DNA of 64,000 nt from assembly GCA_020002185.1 (NCBI GenBank), contig CM034536.1:12546717-12610716 (forward strand), given 5' to 3'. Position 1 is the stretch's first letter. The number at the start of each line of letters is the position of its first letter. Source of the stretch: Paraescarpia echinospica (lineage: Eukaryota > Annelida > Polychaeta > Sabellida > Siboglinidae). Below, piece by piece: positions 1 to 10,489 of the stretch. The notes under the pieces are model-generated. The model had not been told where the DNA came from. It made no database searches and saw only the letters and a program-made list of their open reading frames with translations. The translations under genes and the position numbers were made by a program.

Positions 1-164
1 ACACACACTTTAAATATTCCTGTCTTTTCAGCGCTGCTAATGAGATGACTGGTAGTGTAAATATCTCAAACCAAATGTTACGCACCTTAATGCACCAGTA
101 TAACGGCCAACTTTTGCATTTCATAATCCAGGAGAATTTCAGTCTTAACAACAAAACCTACAAT

Positions 165-425
165 TATACCTCCACCCTTGGGACTTCTGACTGCACCCGC
201 CCTTGAGGCTCATCAAAAAATCTCAAACTGTGCCCCTTTTGGAATCTCAAACTGCAACCATTTTGAGGCCCACCATCAAACTCCAACTGTGTCCCCTTTG
301 GGATCTGCAACACTACCCCCTTGAGTGGATCCACAAAATTCATAATGCACCCTGGGACCTGTACTAAAACCCACTTTGAGGCTCACCACAAAACTCCAAC
401 TGCACCTCTGTTGGACCGCCAACCG
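165..425 (+). repeat. Degenerate ~35-bp minisatellite
   Basis: Imperfect repeats built on TTGAGGCTCACCA, AAACTCCAACTG and CCCCTTTGGGATCTC-like blocks recur several times. The tract lies downstream of the last visible myosin exon, so it is probably intronic. A related tract in the opposite orientation occurs at 43478-43650. No further myosin exon is visible in 1-729. Confidence 0.55.
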
Positions 426-729
426 AGACAACTAAGACAACAGTTGCGCCCTCTGTTGGGAAGTTGGTACACCATTGTTTCCTTATTTCTCCAATAGGTG
501 GCAGAGGCAGGTGATAAATAACTAAATCTGTGTTTTTTTAAATGCACTGCCAATTCCAACTGGTAGATCATAGGCCAAGGAAGCGAGCAATTGTAGAAAG
601 AGGTGAGTGGGCCTCTGCATCTCAGAGGAGTGGCACTTACAGTGCCTCTTAGTTAGTGTATTGATATATAAATATATTTTAAAATTGTTAATTTATCCTA
701 GACAGATAAACCAGTAACAAGATACGCAC

Positions 730-829
730 CGAAGTCTATGAGTTTGATTCCCCCATCGTGAGTCAGCAATATGTTATGACCTTTCACATCTCTGTGCATT
801 ACGTGGTGCTCATGTAGATGTTGGAGGCC
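730..829 (-). CDS. MYO3: Class III myosin, coding exon 4 (kinase catalytic loop to DFG)
   Basis: This 100-nt exon is read from 829 down to 730. It follows a ctctgttgcag acceptor and ends at a gtgcgt donor. It encodes [19 protein letters not shown] and then [15 protein letters not shown], with the DFG glycine codon split by the intron. HRD, the catalytic-loop Lys and Asn, and DFG are all present, so the kinase looks catalytically competent. [12 protein letters not shown] is characteristic of the N-terminal kinase of class III myosins (NINAC/MYO3), actin motors of photoreceptor and stereocilia-like protrusions. MAP4K/Ste20 kinases are the nearest alternative. The downstream exons (activation segment, motor, IQ motifs) lie left of base 1. 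The intron to exon 3 is 488 bp. Confidence 0.85.
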
Positions 830-1317
830 CTGCAACAGAGAGTGGCTGATAGACATACATCCATCCATATATATACATATATATATAATTATGTATATAT
901 ATATATACATATAATATTTAGCTTTATTTACACACTAAAATCCAATGTAAAACTCTGTTCAGTAGTGTCTACAATCAATACAAATTCAAAAACATCAACA
1001 ATAACAAAACAAAATAAAGATTAAATGTTGTATATAATAAAGTATATAATAAAAAAAATTATATAGAAAATATATCCAACAAAATTATACAATATTATAT
1101 ATGTTTGAATAAAGACATTCATGTGACCCATCGTAGATGATGAGTGGCCGAATATCATGAAATTAAATATATATATATATATATATATGTATTTGTGTCT
1201 TCATATGTGCATTCTAAGTGAACTACAATCAGTGATGAGAAAGTCTACCATCCGTCCGTTACAACATCCAATGCATATATTTATGATGAAATGGTAAACA
1301 AGATGATTAGTTTTTAC

Positions 1318-1422
1318 CTTCATGGTTTCCTTGAGTATGTGAGCTATGACGTGCTCATCCATCCTGTGTCCTCGCTGCAGTCGAGCTTTCACCAGCTCTG
1401 TGACAGACCCGCCAGAGCACAG
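1318..1422 (-). CDS. MYO3: Class III myosin, coding exon 3 (kinase hinge and helix D/E)
   Basis: This exon is exactly 105 nt (35 codons, phase 0 at both ends). It follows a gcgctgcag acceptor and ends at a gtaaaa donor. It begins [16 protein letters not shown] and ends with [18 protein letters not shown] directly follows the hinge Met-Glu in class III myosin kinases, which separates this kinase from generic Ste20 kinases. It joins exon 2 (ending ITME) and exon 4 (starting GLQHLH) in one continuous frame. The 488- and 538-bp flanking introns hold only AT-rich sequence and (TA)n at about 1167-1190. Confidence 0.87.
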
Positions 1423-1960
1423 CTGCAGCGCAACACCAACAAAGTTGTTGAGCACAAGCACACTATGACACTGATACTATACCATCTCTGGCTGCCATCA
1501 CAGCGAACAACAGCACATTTGTTTAAAGTGTACCAACAAAAACATATCTTCTTTGGGCACTTGCTATCAACAACTACCACTAGGCAAGTCAGGAGGCTCA
1601 TGCTACCTATGATTTTTGAATATTTTGATTCTGGTTAGGAGGTGATTAGTGTAATCTCTGGCTAACTTCCCAACATAGTTTATGTTTGATGATATTGATT
1701 ATGCTAATGATGGGAGAGGTTGTGAAGTTACTTTGGGTGGTAATCTTGTTAGACTAATTTGTACCCTGATTATTATTAGCTAGCCTGGGGTCTTGTCATT
1801 AGCAATGAGTAAACAAACACCTCATCATGCCTAAATATGAAAGAAGAAAAATAGGAAGAACTTAGAAGACGAAAAGAGCACCTAGAAATTCTTGTGAAAT
1901 GACACCAAATTAAAACTGCTGTAATTACAATGAAAGGAAGAAAACATGCTAAATCTCTAC

Positions 1961-2130
1961 CTCCATTGTGATCCAGAGTTGGTCCTGCCTTGCGTCCTGC
2001 CTCAAGAAGAGACCATAGAATCGAGGTATGTTGTCATGGTTACTGAGGTCCCGAAGTATGATATATTCCTGCTCAACCTCATCAAGTATGTCATCAACTG
2101 ATTCCAATACTTTGACAGCGACCTCTTGAC
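1961..2130 (-). CDS. MYO3: Class III myosin, coding exon 2 (VAVK lysine, helix C)
   Basis: This 170-nt exon is read from 2130 to 1961. The acceptor is tcatag and the donor gtagag. It completes a split Gly codon from exon 1, then reads QEVAVKVLESVDDILDEVEQ, followed by EYIILRDLSNHDNIPRFYGL and a segment ending DQLWITME. The VAVK lysine is the ATP-anchoring residue. The Glu of QEYIIL is the likely helix C salt-bridge partner. The acidic DD-ILDEVEQEY segment and the H-N-PRFYG block match class III myosin kinases. The phase is 1 upstream and 0 downstream, consistent with both neighbours. Intron 1 upstream is about 20.5 kb. Confidence 0.86.
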
Positions 2131-2187
2131 CTATGACATGACAAGAGAATACAAAATTATTCCAAGGACATTTGAATCAACATAGAT

Positions 2188-2412
2188 ATGGAACATTCAT
2201 CTAAGATACAGTGGAATTGCATCCAGACATTTTATAGAAAAAAATGTAAGATGTTAATACATCCCTTTATAAAAGTACCAAGTAAAGGCAAGTTCTTATG
2301 TAGTGCTGTTTCCAGACCTCAATGCACTTTACACTTTACTCCTAAGCACACCTGTTCAATTGAACACCATCTCGACTTTTCTGGGAAGCATTCAGCCATG
2401 TTGCAGTTAATA
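2188..2412 (-). mobile_element. 5'-truncated LINE 3' end (tail family 1)
   Basis: Read on the minus strand, this stretch carries a TTCCCAGA-AAG, a GATGGTGTTCAATTGAACAG block, a CTGGA block and AAGAACTTGCCTTTACTT. The same order follows the stop codon of the LINE at 35027-35856 (copy at about 34893-35035). Weaker copies occur at 26071-26240 (minus) and 30230-30335 (plus). I read it as the 3'UTR of that LINE, or a SINE that borrowed its tail. It lies in intron 1 just 60 bp upstream of the exon 2 acceptor. Confidence 0.55.
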
Positions 2413-2854
2413 TGTATGATTCTGTTATCCAGAAAACTTTTTAATCTCGACATATACATTAGTGTGGGGATTAATAAAGTTTCACTCTATCAACATTGTA
2501 AAAATAATTGTAGTGCAAGAATCATTATGTTATATTGACTCTATTTACCACACGTAATGGTGTAATCACAATTTTATGACGAGCTGTGATTATGACACAG
2601 AGAGAGGGTGTGAGAGCTATTCTTACTGTGGTTAGAGTATATTTATATAAAACATCTTGACACAATCCACATTATTGTTAGAGAAACCAGGTTTACAGAA
2701 GTTATATAAATATGGTCTATGTTTACAAAGCAGATAATGGCATGGCAAACAGACTAGTCAGATTACCTATGTTTATAGTAAACAAATATGGTCTACATTT
2801 ACATTTCAGATATTTACACTAATAAACATCAATGTCAGATAGACCATGTTTACA

Positions 2855-4810
2855 GTGAGACAGTCATTTAAAGTTGATAGAGATGTCTGTGCATCACTTG
2901 GTGAAAGTGATATATACACCAATGTGTGGTCAGCATACAAGTGATTTATATTTTGATTAGTTATGACTCGACTAAGGGATGTAGTGTATAAGTTAAACAG
3001 AACAGGGCCAAGGACAGAACCTTGTGGGACACCAAATTGAAGATGTTCTGGACAAGACAGTGAGCTAGATATATTAATGCTTTGGTATCGGTCTGAAAAA
3101 TATTAATTAAACCACCGAAGAGCTGTGCCAGAAATCCCAAAATGTCTATAAAGGTGAAGTAAAAGAATGTTGTGATCCATTGTATCAAAAGCAGCTGACA
3201 GATCTAGTAAGATGAGAGAGGTCAATTTGCTATTATCCATATTGCATACAATGTCATTGTGTATTTTAAGAAGAGCGGTCTCAGTTGAATGAAATCGCTT
3301 ATATGCAGATTGTAGATCATTTGATAAATGCAGTGAATAAATATGTTCATGGAGTCAATTTGCAACAACCTTTTCCAATACCGTCAACAGAAAACTAAAA
3401 TTAGAGGTAGGACAGTAATTTTGAGGTCATTTTTGCACAGACTGTGTTTTTAATAAGAGGATTGACATTGACAAGAGCTTGCTTGAATTTGTGTGAAACA
3501 ACACCATCCTGCATTGATACATTTATAATATTTGTAATAGGATAAACCAGTTGATCAATGCAACTCTTCAGTAGAAATGTTGGAAAAAGGGTCAAGACCA
3601 CACAATTTGTTAGGACACTTTTATATGATCATTTATAGTTGCAGGTGTAAAACATTGCAGTGTATTATCAACAATTGGCTGTTCAGTAAACTTTTAATCA
3701 ACGTCATTAATAACAAAACGTGATTGAATGTAAGCAATCTTATCCATGAAGTATTTTGAAAACATGCTATATAATGTATCCAATGAAGAGGTATCAGACA
3801 ATACTTTTGGTTTCTCCCAATGAAGGGCACTATTGATGGATTCCCACATTTGGCGAGGGTTTTCAGAATTTTTGATATTAAATTCGTATAATAGTCTGAT
3901 TTTGCTTTTAACATCAAGTGGTTGCATGGATGTAACTTCTTAGTAAAGCGTGACCGATCAAGGGGTGAGGTGAACGTGGGTATTTCGCCAAATACTGATG
4001 GCGATGTTTTGCTTGTACTATGTCTAGTGAAATCCATGGTGACAGTGGATGAATGTTTGCTTTTTTGTTTGTTTGGGGGCATGTTTATCAAGAAGCCTAC
4101 TTAATGTAACGTAGTACTGGTTTACTAGCTCACACAGTGTAGTTTTTGGTTGAATCAAGAGATCAGAATTTGCAAGGTCATCACGAAGAATGTCTATATT
4201 AATGTCATGTATCGGTCGGAAAGTAATAAATTGTTGTGCTGATCTTGACATGACTTTGAGACACAGATCAATAATTACAGTATGATGATCTGATCATCCA
4301 TCAGTAACAGATACCGCTTTATGTTATTGCAGTTTGACCAAGTGATAAACAAGTCGAGCCAATGCCCATGGATATGAGTAGGGAATGTGACATGCTGTTG
4401 TAAGTCAAATGTTTGAAGTGCATCCATGAATAACCTAGAATTACGAATAGGTAAATCAACATGGATATTGAAATCACCTAAAATATATAATTCTTCTTGT
4501 AACTATAATGTAGTTTCAAGAAAATTGTGAAATTCATCAAAAACTGTACTTGTGTTTCCAAGAGGACGATATATGCAAATATAATTAGCAGACATAGATG
4601 AACCTTTTATAAGAATACATAATGCCTCGAAGCTGTGGTATATAGGTGAATGAAGGATTTCTACCATGAACAAACCAGAAATGCAACACCAGTACACCAC
4701 CACCCCCACCTGACTGGCGTGGATGATGGTGTAGAGAAAAGCCAGGAGGAGTGATGTCAACAAGACAGAGACAGTATCAATTGTTGTCAACCATGTCTCG
4801 GTCATTGTTA
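2855..4810 (-). mobile_element. L2/Rex1-like LINE, endonuclease to RT part, decayed
   Basis: In several minus-strand frames an APE-type endonuclease is visible: TETWLTTID near 4800, IYRPLGNTSTVFDEFHNF near 4550, then LGDFNIHVD near 4460. The RT follows: KSCIDQLVYPITNIINVSMQ near 3550, ALLKIHNDIV near 3270, FGVPQGSVLGPVLFN near 3030 and HLYADHTLVYISLSPSDAQ near 2920. The catalytic YADD box is mutated to YADH. Homology stops near 2855, so the RT C-terminus and 3'UTR are missing. Frameshifts and stops occur throughout, so it is inactive. The clade is inferred from the LLLAGDVSINPG and ETWL motifs typical of L2/Rex1 elements of the CR1 superfamily. Confidence 0.75.
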
Positions 4811-5600
4811 AAATATATTTATACCCTGCTGATTCTCAATGGCAGAACCCTGAGCTCGTTTGCTATACAAATTAAACAAGAGTGGATGTAGTTGGTAAAG
4901 GTCATTTAATAATTGTACCAACAGGAATTAAATCACATACACGATGAGATGAAGCAGAACAAATCATACTCTCATCGAGGTTCTACACAAACAATTATTA
5001 AATGACAATCAGATTAGCAAAGGTGGGGCGGCCATTTTCTCCCATTTGCTCATTTACTTAGCCTGTACAATCTATAAATTGGACAACAGTATAAAGTACT
5101 ATATTGGAATCACGGTAGGTAATACATCAAAACCTACTTAAAAGATGCCTCTCAAACATTTCGACGACTAAAACAACTACTTATCAATCCTACTTTATTT
5201 TCCGCCCTAAAAACCCTGCGTACACCTGCTGCTGTGTCATCAATGAGGAGGAAAAAGCCTTCAGGCAAAACCTAGGGTACAATATATATGAGCAGGGAAA
5301 AGCGTCACAGAATAATTACCGGTACATGGACCGATCACAAAAATTAACATTGAAAACAGAATATAACACCGTGATCACATGTTATACAACATCAGCATAA
5401 TGGTGGTAAAGAGGGGAGGAAGGTGGGGTGAATTTAATCTTCCAAAGACGTGTTACGCAGTCGAATTCCAACACAAAGGGAACGGTCCCAGCTCGGCCTC
5501 GTTTTGAGTGCGGGTAAGTGTTTACGTAATCCGGACCGTTTTTCGACTATCATTGAACAAAACGTTTATAGGCATCTTCGCCTCACATTGCATAAATACT
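4811..5600. mobile_element. Nested insertion splitting the LINE endonuclease
   Basis: The LINE frame breaks after SKHDYFYI (near 5605) and resumes at LTMTETWL (near 4806). Related elements normally have only a few residues between these motifs, so about 790 bp is inserted. Bases 4813-5037 are about 90% identical by eye to the reverse complement of 12614-12848. Bases 5262-5430 resemble 8178-8310 (shared CAGGGAAAAGCGTCA). The junctions are AT-rich with TTAA on both sides, so a target duplication cannot be set with confidence. No transposase ORF is visible. Confidence 0.55.
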
Positions 5601-6002
5601 ATTTTAACATATATAAAAATAATCATGTTTTGATGCTATTAAATCAGAAAGGGCAGCAGATTTGTGATGAACAGATCTAAGGTTGGTAGTCGCAGAGCGT
5701 ATATTATGAAATGTTTTTGAACCAGGATTAATTGACACATCACCTGCCAGAAGGAGAATGATAGATAGTTTAAAAGATGGATTACAACCTGATTTTTTCA
5801 CTAAGTTTTTGTGCATGCATTGACCGAGACTGGAAATATGTAAAGCAGGGGTTTTGGCAAAGCTGATTTGTGCACTATTTTTAACGAATATTCTATATTG
5901 ATTATAGATATGGTAAATTTCATCTTCACGTGAGTAAAGTTTGTCTTGAAAAAATACAGGTAGACACAAGAAACATATCGCGACTATGAAGTGAAAACAC
6001 AT
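5601..6002 (-). mobile_element. L2/Rex1-like LINE, 5' ORF segment
   Basis: An open minus-strand frame from an ATG at 6002 encodes a hydrophobic start, then LLLAGDVSINPGSKTFHNIR, then TTNLRSVHHKSAALSDLIAS. LLL-GD-NPG followed by N-RS---K-AALSDL-- is the hallmark N-terminal region of L2/Rex1-type ORF2 proteins, just before the endonuclease. It belongs to the same element as 2855-4810, interrupted by the insertion at 4811-5600. The retained 5' end with a lost 3' end is unusual for a LINE. Confidence 0.65.
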
Positions 6003-6182
6003 TTTGTATAAATGCTGAAATCAATGTAGACATAAAAAGGCTTACTAAGATATATAATTAATAAATCACACTGAAACTAACCAATCAGAAAGAGATTGCA
6101 AAGGCCAAGACTAAGTGCAGCTGCAGGGAAAGGAGTCATAATATATTTATGTTTGAACTAATAATGATTTAGTTAATTAGCT

Positions 6183-6266
6183 ATTTTTGACCAAGGCCGA
6201 CTCCAGTCTCTACATTGTGACTCCAAGGCCTGTTAGATGGAGGAATATCAGATACTGCAGCCCAGC
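6183..6266 (-). other. Possible exon behind a strong acceptor (low confidence)
   Basis: On the minus strand a long pyrimidine tract (tttccttgttttttg, then ttttttgaag) precedes 6266. From there one frame reads WAAVSDIPPSNRPWS and continues to a stop near 6183. A possible first exon upstream (ATG at 6505, MSLSRVMRKSQDHYSK, donor gtaacg at 6455) does not join it in that frame. I cannot name a product. It may be chance. Confidence 0.2.
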
Positions 6267-6690
6267 CTTCAAAAAACAAAAAACAAGGAAAACAGTGTAT
6301 TTATACATATAATCATGCACAGAAATAAGCCTGAATTAATATTGTAAGTGCTTGTTATGATAAACAAAAAGACGATAGTTAGCACATAAAACATGTGTCA
6401 TGTATAAATGAACATTAAATTACAAAGTAAACACTGAGCTAAAAAATAACGTTACAATTTTGAATAATGATCTTGGCTCTTGCGCATAACGCGAGAGAGC
6501 GACATAACGGAAACAACTTTCAACGTAACAAACAAAGCCCAGAAATAAATGTTTGTATACTTATCTGAATAATGAGTGGAATAATAGATACCGTTGTATA
6601 ATCAAGATATTGTTAAATTAAATCATTTAAATGAATGAAGCTGTTACACTGATAAAATAAAGGAAACTTAGCAGCTGAATATTTTGAAAA

Positions 6691-6714
6691 TGACGTCGGC
6701 GGTCGCCTAGCAAC
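6691..6714. promoter_or_regulatory. CRE-like site next to an RFX X-box
   Basis: TGACGTCG (6691-6698) is followed by GTCGCCTAGCAAC (6702-6714). The latter fits the RFX X-box consensus GTNRCC(N0-3)RGYAAC exactly. X-boxes commonly mark ciliary gene promoters. The flanks are locally CpG-richer than the intron, but no convincing gene is attached on either strand. Confidence 0.35.
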
Positions 6715-8170
6715 AACCACAAAACAGTAATATCAGTTGTTGGAAATAAAATACTTAGTTACTTAGCTACTTTGTGTCTGACTTATCCACCAAATGAACC
6801 GAACCTTGGTGAACCAGATGAACTATCTTCGATATCGACGACCACCAATAAATCTCAGGCTGAAAAGCCAACACCCTGTTATACGTGTAGTGACACCCCT
6901 GGCAGTGACACCCCTTTCCGCGAAGTGTGCGAACTGTAAGTCTCGGGAGGCGCGAGAGCGGATTAGATTCGTGAAAAAGTTAAGTGCAAGTTGACATGGC
7001 TGTACATGTTTATGATATTAATAAAGAATAAATAGTAAATAGCATTGTTTACTAAATACCCATTACACCCCCTGACCACTGTACCATAAATAACCAGGAC
7101 ATGAACCCTTTGTGTGAACATACCTACACTGCGTTTCCACAACTGAACAGGCCACCACCTGTCAAACGGACCTTAATTGCTGTAGCATACTTGTTGTTTT
7201 TATTTATGGGGTAGTTTGAGGCAGGACGCACCCTTCGTACATGTTACATTCACAATCACGGAAACATGAATGCATTTGTTGTGGATGATTCAGAAGCCCT
7301 CGGGCATGGTGAGTCATATCACGTCACACTTCATAAAAGGACACCCCTTTTCAAACTGGTCATGTACCATTCGATGAGGGGTGATTACTGCGTAACCATT
7401 GTGATATCAGGAACTATCTTTTTATGACCACATCACATTAAACACTTCATACACTTTTTTTAAACCTCTCAAAAATCTTACCAAACTGGTTACATGTACT
7501 GTTAGATCAATATCAGTTACGCTGAATGCAACATCACATTGCTATGTCATCGACAAAAACAGTGAACCCATGTATCCATTGTTGATGACATCACTTTGTG
7601 GTTTTTGAATACCTTAGGGTTGTAGCGTACATGTAAGCCCACTTTCTGTACATTGAGAACCACATTTTGTTCCCACATACCTCCCTCACATTCATAATAA
7701 GATAGCGTTTTATCATTTGTATTGAAAATCATGTTATACAACATACACTATGGTACATTTATGCAGGACAACAATGCAAGTCCAGTGGAGATCGAAATAG
7801 GTGAAATTAATTACCATTTATTTTTATAAATTAACAAAGATTACAATGTGAACATAAATTCCAAACTCACACCCCGTATTGACAGGAAGCATGCCGGCCC
7901 TAATGGTATTGTCATACGATACAAACAATTCACACATCTGTTACTAGCCTCACAAATAACTATAAATATATTCTTTAACTGCCTCCGACATGCACTTGCT
8001 ACAAGTACTAAATATATCCCCACTGGCTAGTATTTACAATTCACAGTGTATCAGTGGGGGGTCACTCTACCCACATTGGTGGGGGTCACTTCGCTTTCCT
8101 GCGTCCAGTTACATGTCTACTCTATTTAGTACACTAAAATAAATATTGTGTACACTTCTGCAAGTTAGTG
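6715..8170. other. Intronic stretch, nothing recognised
   Basis: No coding, RNA or mobile element homology is visible. Short open frames (for example 6794-6994) lack splice context or recognisable motifs. Confidence 0.5.
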
Positions 8171-8177
8171 TGGAAGA

Positions 8178-8310
8178 GAAAACCTAAGCAAAACCTTGCG
8201 TACTGATATGGACCAGGGAAAAGCGTCAAAGAATGATCTCTCATACAATCAGCTCTACATATAAGTGTGGTACGGGAAGGAGGCCAAGGTGGACGTAAAA
8301 CACACATAAA
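8178..8310 (+). repeat. Dispersed repeat, copy related to 5262-5430
   Basis: It shares AGCAAAACCT, CAGGGAAAAGCGTCA and a following AAG-AGG-GG-AAGGTGG block with the nested insertion in the LINE at 4811-5600. It is diverged and the termini are not clear. Confidence 0.4.
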
Positions 8311-8369
8311 CAACTTTTGTTTATTAAACCACGAATCTAATTAGCAATCCAAATAACAATGCCACAATT

Positions 8370-8570
8370 AGCAGTCAAATGTCACTTTACGGTCACCTCA
8401 GTGATACAGCTATCTTGCCATTATAGTCACCCTAGGACAGTCACAAATTATTTCCATAACATTTACAATACAGTATTGAAAAAGAGTCTAATTAATATAG
8501 ACACCTTATTATTCAGGACACTTTGGCACAGTCGCGAGGGTGACCTTAATACTGAGATTCCGTACTCATT
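8370..8570 (+). mobile_element. MITE copy with CAGTCAAA / GGTCACCTCAGT end
   Basis: It starts CAGTCAAATGTCACTTTACG followed by GGTCACCTCAGT, and ends with CACTTTGGCACAGTCGCGAG followed by GGTGACC. The element at 20632-20822 (reverse orientation) has the same two ends and similar length. The CAGTCAAACCTTGCTTTATG-type end resembles Tc1/pogo-derived MITEs. No coding capacity. Confidence 0.5.
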
Positions 8571-9138
8571 TTGTTATAAAGTGTTCAGTCTGTGTGTCGT
8601 TAATTTCTCTTGGAGAGAGGAACCTGACGTATTTAAATTACATTTGGTCACTTGACGCAGAAACATAAACATGGCAGGGTAATAACAAAAGAGTTGCATT
8701 GGAACCCGTTTTTATTTCAATGAAATAACACAATAAATATACAGTGAGGTATGTGTTCTTTCATGAGAGTTCTTTATTAGGCAACATACGATACTGGCGA
8801 GGACAGTCGGTACTTCCTAGCAAAGCAGTGACCTGCTATTAGGGAGTGTACGGTACGGGTAAGCCAAAACCACGGCTTTCTCACAACAAAGAAATCATCT
8901 CTTGTGGAATGACACACAGAGCTTACATAAATGACTGCAGCGAAGCACACAGGAACACACTTTAAAAAGTTTTTATACTGGGTGTGTCAATTGCCTGTAG
9001 TAATCAGATAAATAGCCAAAACTCACCGAGTAATAAGACGCGGCAATACAGCATCAGAGGTGGTTTAAAGAGATACTGGCAGTGGTATATATTTAGAACC
9101 CATTGCCCCATAAAAATATAATAATCATAATAACCCTA

Positions 9139-9834
9139 TTTATTTATACATCATCAAATCTGTGACGACTGATCAATTCATATAACCTGTTGCGCCACTA
9201 CTTTTGGCATGGGAAACGAAATGGTGAATAAGCTTTTTCCCCTTTGGCATTCTTCTGATATCTTAGATATGCTACTGGATCTTAGACGTGTGACTGTCCC
9301 CCACTCCCTTCCACCCCCACCCCTCACTCCCACCCCAGAGCCGGAATGTACTCTTTACTTTTTCCTTTACTTAAGTAGTAGCAAAGTACAATTTTTTTTA
9401 GAAATAGAAGAACTTTTACTTGTAACGAAGTACAATTAAGGTGTACTTTTGTGAATGTAATGATGTATTCATAACTTGTGTTAACATTTATTTATACATC
9501 ATCAAATCTGTGACGACTGACCAATTCATATAACCTGTTGCGCCACTACTTTTGGCATGGGAAACGAAATGGTGAATAAGCTTTTTCCCCTTTGGCATTC
9601 TTCTGATATCTTAGATATGCTACTGGATCTTAGACGTGTGACTGTCCCCCACTCCCTTCCACCCCCACCCCTCACTCCCACCCCAGAGCCAGAATGTACT
9701 CTTTACTTTTTCCTTTACTTAAGTAGTAGCAAAGTACAATTTTTTTTAGAAATAGAAGAACTTTTACTTGTAACGAAGTACAATTAAGGTGTACTTTTGT
9801 GAATGTAATGATGTATTCATAACTTGTGTTAACA
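9139..9834. repeat. Tandem duplication, two 348-bp units
   Basis: Bases 9139-9486 and 9487-9834 are almost identical (I see only about two substitutions, for example GATCAA versus GACCAA and GCCGG versus GCCAG). The unit spans the left flank and left end of the hAT-like MITE. The near identity implies a recent event or an assembly or haplotype artefact. The duplicated 76-codon frame in each unit is a by-product. Confidence 0.85.
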
Positions 9835-10107
9835 TTTTCGAACTTATAAGATGATTCCAATAAACAACCTGTGCCGTAACCCAGAACTGTTTTCCCCCAG
9901 GCACAGATTTATATATAGATATCAGCAGGAATGTTGAGCCATTAACTTAGAAAGTACTTTTGTGTTTACTTCAAGTACAGTTGTTTACTTTTTACTTCTA
10001 CTTCAAGTACATTTTTTTAAAGTACTTTTAGTTTTACTTAAGTAGCTTTTTTCCTAGATACTTGTACATTTACGCAAGTACAAAATTATGTATTTCTACC
10101 AGCTCTG
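9684..10107. mobile_element. Non-autonomous hAT-like MITE
   Basis: The ends are CAGAGCCAG at 9684 and, inverted, CAGAGCTGG at 10107, matching hAT termini (CAGAGxxGG). The flanking octamers TCCCACCC (9676-9683) and TCCCATCC (10108-10115) agree at 7 of 8 bases, as expected for an 8-bp hAT target duplication. The interior is dense in AAGTAC/ACTTAAGTA motifs, typical subterminal repeats of hAT MITEs. A second left end at 9336 comes from the 348-bp duplication. There is no transposase. Confidence 0.75.
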
Positions 10108-10351
10108 TCCCATCCCCATCAGGGAATGGACAACTTTGTTTCGAGACAGGAAATAAAAATAACAGTAAAAACATCACGGAAAAAAAAACAGTACGAAATA
10201 ACGTGACAAGAAATACATGCACCAGAGAGCTGGCGGGAACAGCACATCTGACACCCATCATACATCAAATGCAGTTTGGCTGACAGTATACAGTTAACAT
10301 ATTTATTCTTCCTGAATAGACTGATGATCTGGTTTCTTGGTTAATAATATA

Positions 10352-10483
10352 AGACATATTTACCTCCCAAGAAACACGGTTTACGATTTGGATATTTCAA
10401 TGGTCTACGATACGGTCTTTTTCACAGGATGCAGTTGAAATATTTAGATCAAAAAAAAAGTTTCTTGAGAGGTAAATATGTCT
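10352..10483. repeat. Long imperfect palindrome (hairpin)
   Basis: AGACATATTTACCTCCCAAG plus AAAC at 10352-10375 pairs with its inverse at 10460-10483 at 23 of 24 positions. The inner arms (GATTTGGATATTTCAA and TTGAAATATTTAGATC) also pair partly. It may be a foldback MITE or an expressed hairpin within the myosin intron. Confidence 0.6.
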
Positions 10484-10489
10484 GACACA

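Noticed and set aside
9209..9787. Duplicated 76-codon ORF (MGNEMVNKLFPLWHSSDILD)
   Set aside because: It arises from the 348-bp tandem duplication and runs through MITE terminal sequence. No splice or promoter context.
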